Positions 26,653 through 35,246 of a stretch of DNA of 64,000 nt are shown piece by piece. The notes under the pieces are model-generated. The model saw only the letters and a list, made by a program, of their open reading frames with translations. It was not told the DNA's origin and did no database searches. The stretch spans positions 186,001 through 250,000 of the forward strand of contig NZ_RFFM01000003.1 of the NCBI RefSeq assembly GCF_003696365.1, in the 5' to 3' direction. Position 1 is the stretch's first letter. The number at the start of each line of letters is the position of its first letter. This DNA is from Stutzerimonas zhaodongensis. Its GTDB lineage: Bacteria; Pseudomonadota; Gammaproteobacteria; Pseudomonadales; Pseudomonadaceae. The position numbers were made by a program, and so were the translations under genes.

Positions 26653-27741
26653 ATGAAGGAAGGAATACTTCTCGCCGCGACCGGGCTGCTGGTCGTGCTG
26701 ACCTTTCTGCCGCTATGGAAGAACCCGGTCTGGTGGGTTCGAGGGTTGGACTTTCCCCGCTTGCAGCTTTGTGTACTGGCTTCTGCACTCTTGCTAGGCC
26801 AAGGGCTGCTTCTCTCTTACTCCAATGCCCTGCAGATACTGGTGACCGTCGTGTCGATGATCTGCCTGAGCTATCACGCCTGGTGGATCATTCCGTATAC
26901 CCGACTCTGGCGCCGCGAAGTCAAGTCGGCCGACCTGAACGCTGACAAGCCACGGATTCGCGTGATGGCGGCCAACGTACTGACGCCTAATCGTCAGGCC
27001 GACAAACTCAAAGCGCTGGTGCGTCAACACAAGCCGGACGTACTGGTTACGCTTGAAACCGATCAGTGGTGGGAAGATCAGCTCTCGGAGCTGACCAGTG
27101 ACTATCCGCACACCATCCGCCGTCCGCTGGACAATCTTTATGGGATGCATGTCTGGTCGCGTCTGGAACTGGAGAACGCCGAGACCAGTTTTCTCGTCGA
27201 AGATGACGTCCCGTCCATGCACGCTAATGTCCGTTTGAACGACCAGCTGGCGATACGCATGCATTTTCTACATCCCGCCCCACCGAGCCCTACGGAGAAT
27301 GACGAGTCAACCGAGAGGGATGTTGAGCTTCTGGTGGTGGCCAAGAGTGTCCAGGATGACCACGAGAACACACCGGTGATCGTCACGGGCGATCTCAACG
27401 ATGTCGCGTGGTCCGCCAATACCCGACTGTTCCGCAAGATAAGTGGGCTACTCGACCCCCGCGTCGGTCGATGCATGGTCAACAGCTTTCATGCGCAGCA
27501 CTGGTTCCTGCGCTGGCCACTGGACCATTTGTTTCACAGTCATCACTTTCAGTTGGTGAGTATCCAGCGATTGCCTGAATTCGGCTCGGACCACTTTCCG
27601 GTTCTGGTCGAGTTGCAATACGACCCCGCACCCGAACAAGAAAGCTTGTCCGGTGATGAGGATGACGAACGCGAAGCAGCTGAAAAAATCGGCAAGGAAG
27701 GCGTTCGGGTGTCCGACGTTCCGGAGCCGGAAAAGCACTGA
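26653..27741 (+). CDS. Membrane-anchored endonuclease/exonuclease/phosphatase family protein
   Basis: The 362-residue protein has three N-terminal membrane segments (ILLAATGLLVVLTFLPLW, LQLCVLASALLLGQGLLL, LQILVTVVSMICLSYHAWWI). An EEP domain follows from about residue 98. Catalytic landmarks are VMAANVLTPN, LVTLETDQWW, IVTGDLNDVAWS and FGSDHFPVLVEL. The C-terminus is acidic. Substrates of this family range from DNA to phospholipids and inositol phosphates, so the function is open. The ATG follows GAGGA. It is separate from the GH5 gene, which ends in a terminator. Confidence 0.82.
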   Translation: MKEGILLAATGLLVVLTFLPLWKNPVWWVRGLDFPRLQLCVLASALLLGQGLLLSYSNALQILVTVVSMICLSYHAWWIIPYTRLWRREVKSADLNADKPRIRVMAANVLTPNRQADKLKALVRQHKPDVLVTLETDQWWEDQLSELTSDYPHTIRRPLDNLYGMHVWSRLELENAETSFLVEDDVPSMHANVRLNDQLAIRMHFLHPAPPSPTENDESTERDVELLVVAKSVQDDHENTPVIVTGDLNDVAWSANTRLFRKISGLLDPRVGRCMVNSFHAQHWFLRWPLDHLFHSHHFQLVSIQRLPEFGSDHFPVLVELQYDPAPEQESLSGDEDDEREAAEKIGKEGVRVSDVPEPEKH

Positions 27742-27918
27742 GAAACAGGCCAGCTGGTCTAAGGTGCCCTGGTGTATGCGGGCGACTTCCGCCGGCTCGG
27801 CATCTAGCCGGCAGATGATTGCCTGAATCCTCAGGGCATCCATTACGCGATTAGGTCTCGCTGAGCGGCCGGTCCTGACAGACCGAGATTTCGCCTCAGA
27901 CGGAGCGCAACACTTAAT

Positions 27919-27937
27919 ACGAACGATTTGTATTTGC
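27919..27937 (+). promoter_or_regulatory. Weak Fur-box candidate upstream of the siderophore transport operon
   Basis: AACGATTTGTATTTGC aligns with the core of the Fur consensus, with about 9 of 19 positions matching. The region is AT-rich for this genome and lies about 60 bp before the exporter gene. Iron control is expected for this operon, but the match alone is weak. Confidence 0.35.
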
Positions 27938-27995
27938 TGTCTCATCACGATTGGCTTAGCATGCTGCCGCCTGTCAATTGAGCGCACTGCAACTC

Positions 27996-29210
27996 ATGAA
28001 AGCCGCCCTACCAACCAGGATCGCCGTACATCTTGCGATGCTGATCAACATGCTGTCGCTGGGCAGTCTGATGATGGTGATGCCATTGGGCCCGGATCTG
28101 GTGCGTGACCTTGGCATGGTGGCGAGTCACGTCGGCTACATCAGTGGCGGTGCAACCCTTGCTGCCGCATTGAGTGCTGTCGCCAGCGCGCCCTGGCTGG
28201 ATCGCTTCGATCGCAAGCGCGTACTGGTCACCCTCCTCACCATCCGTTTCGCTTTGTTGCTCGGCTGCGCACTGGCCACGGAGTCGAATCAGCTGATTGC
28301 ACTCTTCATCCTCTCCGGGCTGGTCGCCGGGCCGATGGGCGCAATTCTGATGGCTACCATGCTCGACCTTATTCCTCCGGCCGAGCGCGGTCGGCAACTC
28401 GCCTATGTGGGCATGGGATTCTCTCTGGCGGCCATCCTGGTCATTCCGCTGGCACTTGAATGCTCCATGCGCTGGAACTGGACCAGCCCCTTTCTCCTGA
28501 TTGGCGGCGCCGGCTTGCTACTCGCCTTGCTATGTCAGCTATTTCTTCCAGCGCCGGTAGCAGTGCAGCGGCCCAAAGCATCACTCATGTCGTTACTCGC
28601 ATCGCGCCTTTGCATTGCTGCGCTGGGCATCACGTCATTGCAAATGTTCGGGCACTTTCTATTGGTGCCTCACTTCGCCACCTATTTTCAATTCAACCTT
28701 GATTTTCCACGTGAGCAACTCGGGTTTCTCTATCTGGCCGGCGGCGTCGCGAGTCTTGTTGCGATGCGCATCGGCGGAGCCTTGATCGATCGCGGCAGCC
28801 CCATGACGGTTGTGCTTGCCAGCAGCGGCGGCCTTGCGCTGGTCACGCTGCTGGGTTTCGCCACACCCATTGGCATTTCGCTCTACGTCATCTTCACGCT
28901 GTTCATGGCACTGAGCGCGGTGCGCAGCAACAGCACCATGACCCTTGCAGCTGGCGTGCCCCCTGCCCACCAACGAGCAGCATTCATGGCTTTTCAGGGG
29001 ACGGTATCGAATGTCGCCGCAGGTCTCGGCAGCTTGTTTTCTGCACGCTACCTGACCGATGGCCCGGGTCATGAGTTGCTCGGGTTCGAAGATCTAGCAG
29101 CCTTCTATGCGGCGGCCGGCGTGGTGGCCGGACTGGGCGTGCTCTATCTGATCCACGGCATCAGGCAACGCGATGCGAGCCAGACAAAGGCAGAACAACA
29201 GGCGGGATGA
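27996..29210 (+). CDS. MFS transporter, probable siderophore exporter
   Basis: The 404-residue protein has about twelve hydrophobic segments and the MFS loop DRFDRKRVL after the second helix. It lies first in an operon with a TonB receptor and a siderophore ABC importer, and opposite a catechol siderophore synthesis operon. An EntS-like export role is therefore likely but inferred. The ATG at MKAALPTR is preferred; a TTG six codons upstream is possible. It ends about 60 bp before the receptor start. Confidence 0.75.
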   Translation: MKAALPTRIAVHLAMLINMLSLGSLMMVMPLGPDLVRDLGMVASHVGYISGGATLAAALSAVASAPWLDRFDRKRVLVTLLTIRFALLLGCALATESNQLIALFILSGLVAGPMGAILMATMLDLIPPAERGRQLAYVGMGFSLAAILVIPLALECSMRWNWTSPFLLIGGAGLLLALLCQLFLPAPVAVQRPKASLMSLLASRLCIAALGITSLQMFGHFLLVPHFATYFQFNLDFPREQLGFLYLAGGVASLVAMRIGGALIDRGSPMTVVLASSGGLALVTLLGFATPIGISLYVIFTLFMALSAVRSNSTMTLAAGVPPAHQRAAFMAFQGTVSNVAAGLGSLFSARYLTDGPGHELLGFEDLAAFYAAAGVVAGLGVLYLIHGIRQRDASQTKAEQQAG

Positions 29211-29267
29211 ACCCGCCGGAGAAACGTGATGAGTCCACTTCGAATTGAGCCAGCAACGGAGCATGCA

Positions 29268-31271
29268 ATGAAAACTGCAACTGATCGCGGCATCAGCCGC
29301 CCTCGTCACCTCTCTCTGACCGTCTTGGCCAGCCTCTTGCCATTCGCCGCACTTGCGAACGACCCCGTTGCACTTGAGCAGCAGGTCATCACCGCGACCC
29401 AGACCGCACACAGCGAGCTCAGCGCGCCGGCGAGCGTATCCGTGGTTACACGCGAAGAGCTTGAAAAGCGCCCGGTCTATAACCTGGCCGATGCGGTGAA
29501 GTACCTGCCCGGCGTGCATTTGAATCCGTCGTCTGCTTATGGGCGGCAGGAAATCAAGATCCGCGGGCTGGATTCGGACTACACACTACTGCTCGTCAAC
29601 GGGCGACGCATCAACTCCCGCGATGCGCTGACGTCCAACTACGCAAACGACTTTGATCTATCGGCCATTCCCATGGCGGCTGTAGAACGTATCGAAGTAA
29701 TCCGCGGGCCCATGACTTCGCTGTATGGCGCCGATGCCATGGGCGGCGTGATCAACGTGATCCTGAGGCAGCCAACCAACCAGACCGAAGCCGGCGTCGC
29801 TTACAGCTATGAGCACCCGACCGAGGGCGACTCAGGCGACAGCCACAAGACAAGCGCCTACCTGAGCGGTGCACTGGTCGAAGATAAGCTGCTGGGCAAC
29901 CTGATTCTGGACACCACCGACCAGGCGGCATGGCAGTCGGATCAATTAAGGCTCGCGGGTACCGACGCGGCCGAAAAGCGCCAAAACGTAAGCGCGATGG
30001 GTACGCTCAGCTGGATTCTGGACGAACGCCAGAGCGTAGATCTAGACATGAGCTACCGGGAGGATGACCGCAAGGCACGCTGGAACAATGCAGGTGCGCC
30101 GCAGCCGCTGACAACGAACGTCCAGGAAATGGATCGCTGGACCTTGGGCCTGACTCACAATGGCCGTTGGGAAGGATTCAACACCCGCCTGCGCTACTAC
30201 TACGAGGACGTCGAACTCATGGACGACTCGCAGCTGATGACGAACATGCGTGGTGCCAAAGGTGACGTTAACCAGACCAATCACACCGTCGATGGCCAAG
30301 TCAGCGCTTCACTTGGCAATCAACTCGTCACCCTCGGCAGCGAATTCCGCCGTACTGAACTGACGCATAACCAGAATCTTGGTGCCGATACAGAGGTCGA
30401 TCAAAAAGCGATCTATCTACAGGATGAGTTTTCGCTTGGCGATCTCGACGTTACGCTCGGCGGACGCTGGGACCATCACGAAACGTTCGGTAGCGAATTC
30501 AGCCCGAGGGCTTATGGCGTCTATAACCTGACTGATAACTGGGTGCTCAAAGGGGGGGCAGGCAAAGCGTTCAAGGCACCGAGTATCTCCCAGGCCGATG
30601 CGAGCTATGGCGTACTGGCCTGCCGTGGGTTGTGCACCGTATATGGCAATCCAAACCTCAAGCCAGAGACCTCGACCAGCTACGAGTTTGGCACTCAGTA
30701 TCAGGACGAACGACTGGAAGCCGGCGTCATGTTCTTCCACAACGACATCGATGATCTGATCGTCACTGAAACCACCCGCCTGGTGTTCAACCCTGTCCTG
30801 GGAAGGCCCGTTCCGCTGCGCTCCGAGCTCAGCTACTACAACCTTTCCAAGGCACGTATCAAAGGTTACGAGCTGCAAGGCCGCTACCACCTGAACGAAG
30901 GACTATCGGTTCGAGCCAATTACACCTACTCCGACAGTGAAGATCGCGAGACCGGCGATGAGCTGGACTACACGCCCAAACATGTCGGCAATATCGGCTT
31001 TGACTGGCGTGCCCTGCCCCAGCTCGATCTGAATCTGGACTACCAATACACGGGCAGTCAGATGGTCTACGTGCCTGCGTTGGCGAACAGCGAGCGCTCC
31101 GATGCGTTTCATACGGTGGGCATTGGCGCGAGGTTCCATGCCACCAATGAGCTGACATTCAATGCAGGCATGAACAACCTCACCAACGAGAAACGCGACG
31201 AGGTTGCGCAGTCGGTGGATCACATCCTCATGGGCCGCACCCTGTTCGTCGGCTTCAGCTACGACATTTGA
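29268..31271 (+). CDS. TonB-dependent catecholate siderophore receptor (CirA/FepA-like)
   Basis: The 667-residue outer-membrane protein has a signal peptide (ending ALA-NDP) and a TonB-box-like stretch near QQVITATQ. A plug domain (about 45-165) contains IKIRGLDSDYTLLLVNGRRIN and RIEVIRGPMTSLYGADAMGGVINVI. A 22-strand barrel ends GRTLFVGFSYDI. The plug is closest to colicin I receptor/FepA-type catecholate receptors. GGAG lies 8 bp before the chosen ATG; an earlier ATG would lengthen the signal peptide. Two cysteines in the VLACRGLCTVYG loop resemble those in extracellular loops of FepA-type receptors. It probably takes up the siderophore made by the convergent operon. Confidence 0.9.
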   Translation: MKTATDRGISRPRHLSLTVLASLLPFAALANDPVALEQQVITATQTAHSELSAPASVSVVTREELEKRPVYNLADAVKYLPGVHLNPSSAYGRQEIKIRGLDSDYTLLLVNGRRINSRDALTSNYANDFDLSAIPMAAVERIEVIRGPMTSLYGADAMGGVINVILRQPTNQTEAGVAYSYEHPTEGDSGDSHKTSAYLSGALVEDKLLGNLILDTTDQAAWQSDQLRLAGTDAAEKRQNVSAMGTLSWILDERQSVDLDMSYREDDRKARWNNAGAPQPLTTNVQEMDRWTLGLTHNGRWEGFNTRLRYYYEDVELMDDSQLMTNMRGAKGDVNQTNHTVDGQVSASLGNQLVTLGSEFRRTELTHNQNLGADTEVDQKAIYLQDEFSLGDLDVTLGGRWDHHETFGSEFSPRAYGVYNLTDNWVLKGGAGKAFKAPSISQADASYGVLACRGLCTVYGNPNLKPETSTSYEFGTQYQDERLEAGVMFFHNDIDDLIVTETTRLVFNPVLGRPVPLRSELSYYNLSKARIKGYELQGRYHLNEGLSVRANYTYSDSEDRETGDELDYTPKHVGNIGFDWRALPQLDLNLDYQYTGSQMVYVPALANSERSDAFHTVGIGARFHATNELTFNAGMNNLTNEKRDEVAQSVDHILMGRTLFVGFSYDI

Positions 31272-31324
31272 TACGCCCACGCCCGGCAGCCAGGCTGCCG
31301 GGTTTCAGGAGCTATTTGCACTCG

Positions 31325-32362
31325 ATGATCCGGACCGATTCCACTTTCCAAGGCGTGCAGCAGGTAATACTGCTTGGCGGCGGCGGGCTGTTGCTGGCCT
31401 TGCTGGTGCTTTCGATGAGCACTGGTGCTGGGGTATACGGGGCATCAGCGGTGTTTCATTACCTCGCCGGCGAGCCCGCTGCGATGGCCGACGACAAGCT
31501 CGCCATGGTGGTCGAGACGTTGCGTCTGCCACGTACGTTGGCTGCGCTGGTCGTTGGAGCGAGCCTGGCGGTCGCCGCATCTCTGCTTCAGAGTGCAACC
31601 CGCAACCCACTGGCCGAGCCCGGGCTGTTAGGGGTCAACGCGGGTGCGGTGTTGGGCTTGGTGATCGGGCTGATCTTCTACAACGTTGAATCGACCCGCG
31701 GCTACCTGCTCTGGTCCGGTGCAGGCGCCTTGTTAGGCAACCTGGTTGTGCTCGGAGTAGGTCTGATGCTCGGCCAGGCCAGGCCGCTCAAACTGATTCT
31801 CGCCGGCGTTGCGCTTGCGGCGATCTTCGGCGGGCTCGCGAATTTCCTGTTGCTGCGCACGCGCGTCGCGCTTGACCAGTTCCGTTACTGGAACCTTGGG
31901 TCCCTGTCCGCATCCAGCCTTGATGCATTGGGAACCATACTTCCGGTCGCATTACTGGGCATCGTACTGGCCGCCCTGCTCTGCCGGCAGCTGACACTGA
32001 TGCAGATGGGCGACAGCCAGGCCAGAGCCCTCGGCATACACACCACTTGGGTACGCGTCGGCGTGCTGGTTGCCTCGACGCTGCTCACGGCCTGCGCCAT
32101 TTCAATCGCTGGCCCGATAGGTTTCGTCGGCTTTCTGGCCGCTTACTGCGCGCGGTTGGTAGAGCCTGTCGGGCTTCTTCGGCAACTGGTGTTCTCCACG
32201 TTGTTCGGAATGCTGTTTCTGCTTGCTGCCGACGTCCTTGCGCGGTGGCTGCTGCAGCCGTACGAGTTGCCGGTCGGCACGCTGCTCGCAGCGATTGGCG
32301 CGCCCGCCCTGATCACCATCGTATTGCGCGGTGGTTTTCGTTCACTGTTGACGGTGAGGTAG
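31325..32362 (+). CDS. FecCD-family siderophore ABC transporter permease 1
   Basis: The 345-residue inner-membrane protein has about nine or ten membrane helices and the family signatures LRLPRTLAALVVGASLAVAA, NPLAEPGLLGVNAGAVLG and GPIGFVGFLAAYCARL. A TTG three codons upstream sits closer to an AGGAG site and may be the true start. Only two bases separate its stop from the next permease gene. It pairs with that permease to form the import channel. Confidence 0.9.
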   Translation: MIRTDSTFQGVQQVILLGGGGLLLALLVLSMSTGAGVYGASAVFHYLAGEPAAMADDKLAMVVETLRLPRTLAALVVGASLAVAASLLQSATRNPLAEPGLLGVNAGAVLGLVIGLIFYNVESTRGYLLWSGAGALLGNLVVLGVGLMLGQARPLKLILAGVALAAIFGGLANFLLLRTRVALDQFRYWNLGSLSASSLDALGTILPVALLGIVLAALLCRQLTLMQMGDSQARALGIHTTWVRVGVLVASTLLTACAISIAGPIGFVGFLAAYCARLVEPVGLLRQLVFSTLFGMLFLLAADVLARWLLQPYELPVGTLLAAIGAPALITIVLRGGFRSLLTVR

Positions 32363-32364
32363 AC

Positions 32365-33408
32365 ATGACCGCTATCACCCCAAGCGGGATCTGGACGATC
32401 CGGCTAGGCGCCTTCAGCGTATTGCTGCATAGACGTAACTGGCTGATGTTCGGACTGCTGACGGCACTGCTGGCGGGGTTCGCGGTCGTCGCCATAAGCC
32501 TCGGCTCAGGCAACATGGGTGTGCGCGATGTCATGGCTACTCTGGCTGGCAACGGCAGCAAGCTGCACGAAATCATGGTGTTCAAGATTCGCATGCCACG
32601 TATCGCTGCCGCGGTAGTCGCAGGGCTGGCCATGGGCATGGCGGGCTGTCTGATCCAGACCCTGGTGCGAAACCGACTGGCGACTCCCGACATGATCGGC
32701 GTAAACGAAGGAGCTTCGCTCGCCGTGGTCGGCTTCGCCATGTACCTGACATTGGGCAGCTGGCCCTGGTGGGCGTCGCCGCTAGGTGCATTGTTCGCTG
32801 CTGCAGCGCTATTCACGCTCTGCCGCCGCCCTGGCGAGCAGGGCTATCTGTTCATTGTCATCGGTATCGCATTGTCTGAATTGCTCGGCGCGGTCGGTGA
32901 CTTCGCCATGTCAACCCAGCCGCTGGTTCATCTGGGCAGCATATACCTGTGGTCGATGGGCCACTTCGCCGGAGTCAGCTACCAAACCGTTCAACCCATT
33001 GCTTTGGTGCTGCTGGTGCTTTGCCCGCTGATGACGCTGGTCAACCGCCCGTTGGCGCTTCTTCGCTTTGGCGATTCCACCGCGCAGAACCTGGGTATCC
33101 GGGTGCCCCTGATACAGCTTTCCGTGCTGGCCCTGGCCATTCTGGTGGCATCGCTGGGCACTGCCATCGCCGGCCCGGTGATCTTCATCGCCATGGCTGC
33201 GCCGATTCTGGCCAGCTGGCTCGCACGGGACAACCTTGCGCCGATCTGGTTGGCCGCTATGTGCGGCGCGGTGCTGATGCTGGGAAGCGACACGCTGGTG
33301 CGCGTGCTGGCGCAACCGGAAGAAATTCCAACCGGAATCATGACTCGCCTGCTCGGTGGCATTCTGCTGCTGGGCCTGCTCATCAAGGACAGACGAGGAG
33401 CTGACTGA
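32365..33408 (+). CDS. FecCD-family siderophore ABC transporter permease 2
   Basis: The 347-residue permease has IRMPRIAAAVVAGLAMGMAG, NRLATPDMIGVNEGASLAVV and GPVIFIAMAAPILASWLA. The last of these is a variant of the usual GxIxFxGL motif. GTGAGGT is the ribosome site. Its stop overlaps the ATPase start (ATGA). The pair of different FecCD permeases in tandem is the FepD/FepG arrangement of catecholate importers. Confidence 0.9.
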   Translation: MTAITPSGIWTIRLGAFSVLLHRRNWLMFGLLTALLAGFAVVAISLGSGNMGVRDVMATLAGNGSKLHEIMVFKIRMPRIAAAVVAGLAMGMAGCLIQTLVRNRLATPDMIGVNEGASLAVVGFAMYLTLGSWPWWASPLGALFAAAALFTLCRRPGEQGYLFIVIGIALSELLGAVGDFAMSTQPLVHLGSIYLWSMGHFAGVSYQTVQPIALVLLVLCPLMTLVNRPLALLRFGDSTAQNLGIRVPLIQLSVLALAILVASLGTAIAGPVIFIAMAAPILASWLARDNLAPIWLAAMCGAVLMLGSDTLVRVLAQPEEIPTGIMTRLLGGILLLGLLIKDRRGAD

Positions 33409-34259
33409 TGACCGTTCTCCAGGTGCGGAATCTGCACTTCGCCTATCAGGACAAGGTCGTTCTTGAAGACCTGTCATTTTCGCTGCCCAAGGGCCGTCTG
33501 ATCGGTATCGTCGGTCCGAACGGCAGTGGCAAGTCCACGCTGTTGAAGCTCCTGGCGCGACAACTGCCCCTGCAGCGTGGCGATGTCGAGATAAAGGGCG
33601 AGCCACTGACAAGATTCACCTTGAAACGCCTCGCCAGGCAGCTGGCTTTTCTGCCTCAAAGACCGGTCATGGCTGAAGGCATTCGCGTTGAACAGCTCGT
33701 GCAATACGGCCGCCATCCGCACCAGGGCTGGTTCAACCAATGGAGCGATGAAGACGCCGTGCAGGTTGCACGTGCCAGAACGGCAATGCAGCTCGATGCG
33801 ATTTGGCAGCAGCAGGCCTCGTCGCTCTCGGGCGGGCAGGCGCAACGAGCCTGGCTGGGCATGATCCTGGCGCAGAACACCGATCTGATCCTGCTTGACG
33901 AGCCCACCAGTGCGCTGGATATCGGTCATCAGGCCGAAGTCATGGAGGCGGTACACCGGATCGCCGCTGAAGGCCGCACGGTGCTGATCGTCATCCACGA
34001 TCTGGGTATAGCCGCTCGCTATTGCGACGAGCTGATCGCGCTCGCCGATGGCCGTATTCAGGCGATGGGGCCGGCGCGTCAGGTGATCACCAAAGAGCTG
34101 GTGGACCGCCTCTACCAGACGGAAGTGGACATCCTGCCGGCACCGGGTGACGGTGCACCGGTCATCGTCCCGCGGCGACGTCCGCTAAAGCCACCCGCAT
34201 GTACGGCGCCCAAGGCAAATGCCCACCACGAACTCGTACCACAGGATGAAAGCCTATGA
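33408..34259 (+). CDS. Siderophore ABC transporter ATPase (FepC/FhuC-like)
   Basis: The 283-residue protein has Walker A GPNGSGKST, Q-loop FLPQRP, signature LSGGQAQRAW, Walker B LILLDEPTSALD and switch histidine IVIHDLG. The C-terminal 30 residues are basic and Pro-rich beyond the usual end. Both ends overlap neighbours by four bases, so the operon is tightly coupled. Confidence 0.93.
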   Translation: MTVLQVRNLHFAYQDKVVLEDLSFSLPKGRLIGIVGPNGSGKSTLLKLLARQLPLQRGDVEIKGEPLTRFTLKRLARQLAFLPQRPVMAEGIRVEQLVQYGRHPHQGWFNQWSDEDAVQVARARTAMQLDAIWQQQASSLSGGQAQRAWLGMILAQNTDLILLDEPTSALDIGHQAEVMEAVHRIAAEGRTVLIVIHDLGIAARYCDELIALADGRIQAMGPARQVITKELVDRLYQTEVDILPAPGDGAPVIVPRRRPLKPPACTAPKANAHHELVPQDESL

Positions 34260-35200
34260 AATTGAGACTTCCCAAAACCCTGACCGCCGTACTGCTCGGG
34301 GGACTGTTGACACTCAATGTTCAGGCGCAGACCCGTGAGGTCGAAGACGCGTTCGGCAACAGCGTGACCATTCCAGCTTCGCCAGAACGCGTGATCACCC
34401 TCAGCGAAATCGACCTCGACACTGCCTTGACCCTCGGCGTCACACCAATCGGCACCATCAACGGTCGCGGACAGGCTGCACCGCCGCGTTATCTCGAAGG
34501 CAAGTTGCCTGCAGGCATCAAGGTCGTTGGCGATCTCGATAATCCCAACCTGGAAGTTCTGCTGGAGCTCGAACCGGACCTGATTCTCACCGGTCCGGTA
34601 AAGCCCGAACAGCTCGCCATCCTCAACGAAATCGCGCCCACCGTTACGACCTTCAATTGGGCGAGACCCTGGCAGGAGAGCATGCTGAGAACGGCCCATG
34701 TGCTGAACAGGGACACCGAAGCCCGCGCCTTCCTGGACCGCTACAAAGTTCGGGCAGCGCAGGCACGCGAACGGCTGAAGGATCACCAGGGCGAGACGTT
34801 CAGCATCGTCCGCTGGAACCCCAAAGGGCCTTCGTACATGTTCAAGGATGCTTTTTCGAGCACAGTCGTCGAAGACGTCGGCCTGGTTCGCCCAGCGCAT
34901 CAGCAGGACCCGGGACATACCCATTCGATGGCGCTCAGCCTCGAATCGCTGGAGCTGCTCGATGGCGACTGGCTGGTGATCGGCACGCTGGCCACCAGCG
35001 GGGAAGCGGTCGAGGCGCTGCAGCAGGCCGAAGAAACCGCCGCTTTCCGCCAGCTGTCCGCCATCCAGGCCAAACGCTTTGCCGCTGTCGATGGATCGCT
35101 GTGGACGTCACTCGGTGGCCCTATGGCTGCACTGCAGATCATCGAAGACATCGAGTCCATCGTTGGCAAGGCTGAAGCCGAGCCTGTCGCCAAAGACTGA
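34256..35200 (+). CDS. Iron-siderophore periplasmic binding protein (FecB/FepB-like)
   Basis: The 314-residue class III binding protein has a signal peptide (VLLGGLLTLNVQA-QTR). It then shows REVEDAFGNSVTIPASPERVITLSEIDLDTALTLGVTPIGTI, the start of the FecB/TroA fold, and NLEVLLELEPDLILTG. It has no lipobox cysteine, so it should be soluble in the periplasm. Its start overlaps the ATPase stop. It is the last gene of the uptake operon. Confidence 0.92.
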   Translation: MKLRLPKTLTAVLLGGLLTLNVQAQTREVEDAFGNSVTIPASPERVITLSEIDLDTALTLGVTPIGTINGRGQAAPPRYLEGKLPAGIKVVGDLDNPNLEVLLELEPDLILTGPVKPEQLAILNEIAPTVTTFNWARPWQESMLRTAHVLNRDTEARAFLDRYKVRAAQARERLKDHQGETFSIVRWNPKGPSYMFKDAFSSTVVEDVGLVRPAHQQDPGHTHSMALSLESLELLDGDWLVIGTLATSGEAVEALQQAEETAAFRQLSAIQAKRFAAVDGSLWTSLGGPMAALQIIEDIESIVGKAEAEPVAKD

Positions 35201-35208
35201 CCACAAGA

Positions 35209-35238
35209 GCGATCCCGACTGCCTTAGCGCGGGATCGC
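35209..35238. terminator. Hairpin between the convergent uptake and biosynthesis operons
   Basis: GCGATCCCG and CGGGATCGC form a perfect 9-bp stem with a 12-nt loop in the 46-bp gap between the two converging operons. No T-tract follows on either strand. It may still act as a bidirectional barrier or protect 3' ends. Confidence 0.55.
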
Positions 35239-35246
35239 ACGCCCAC

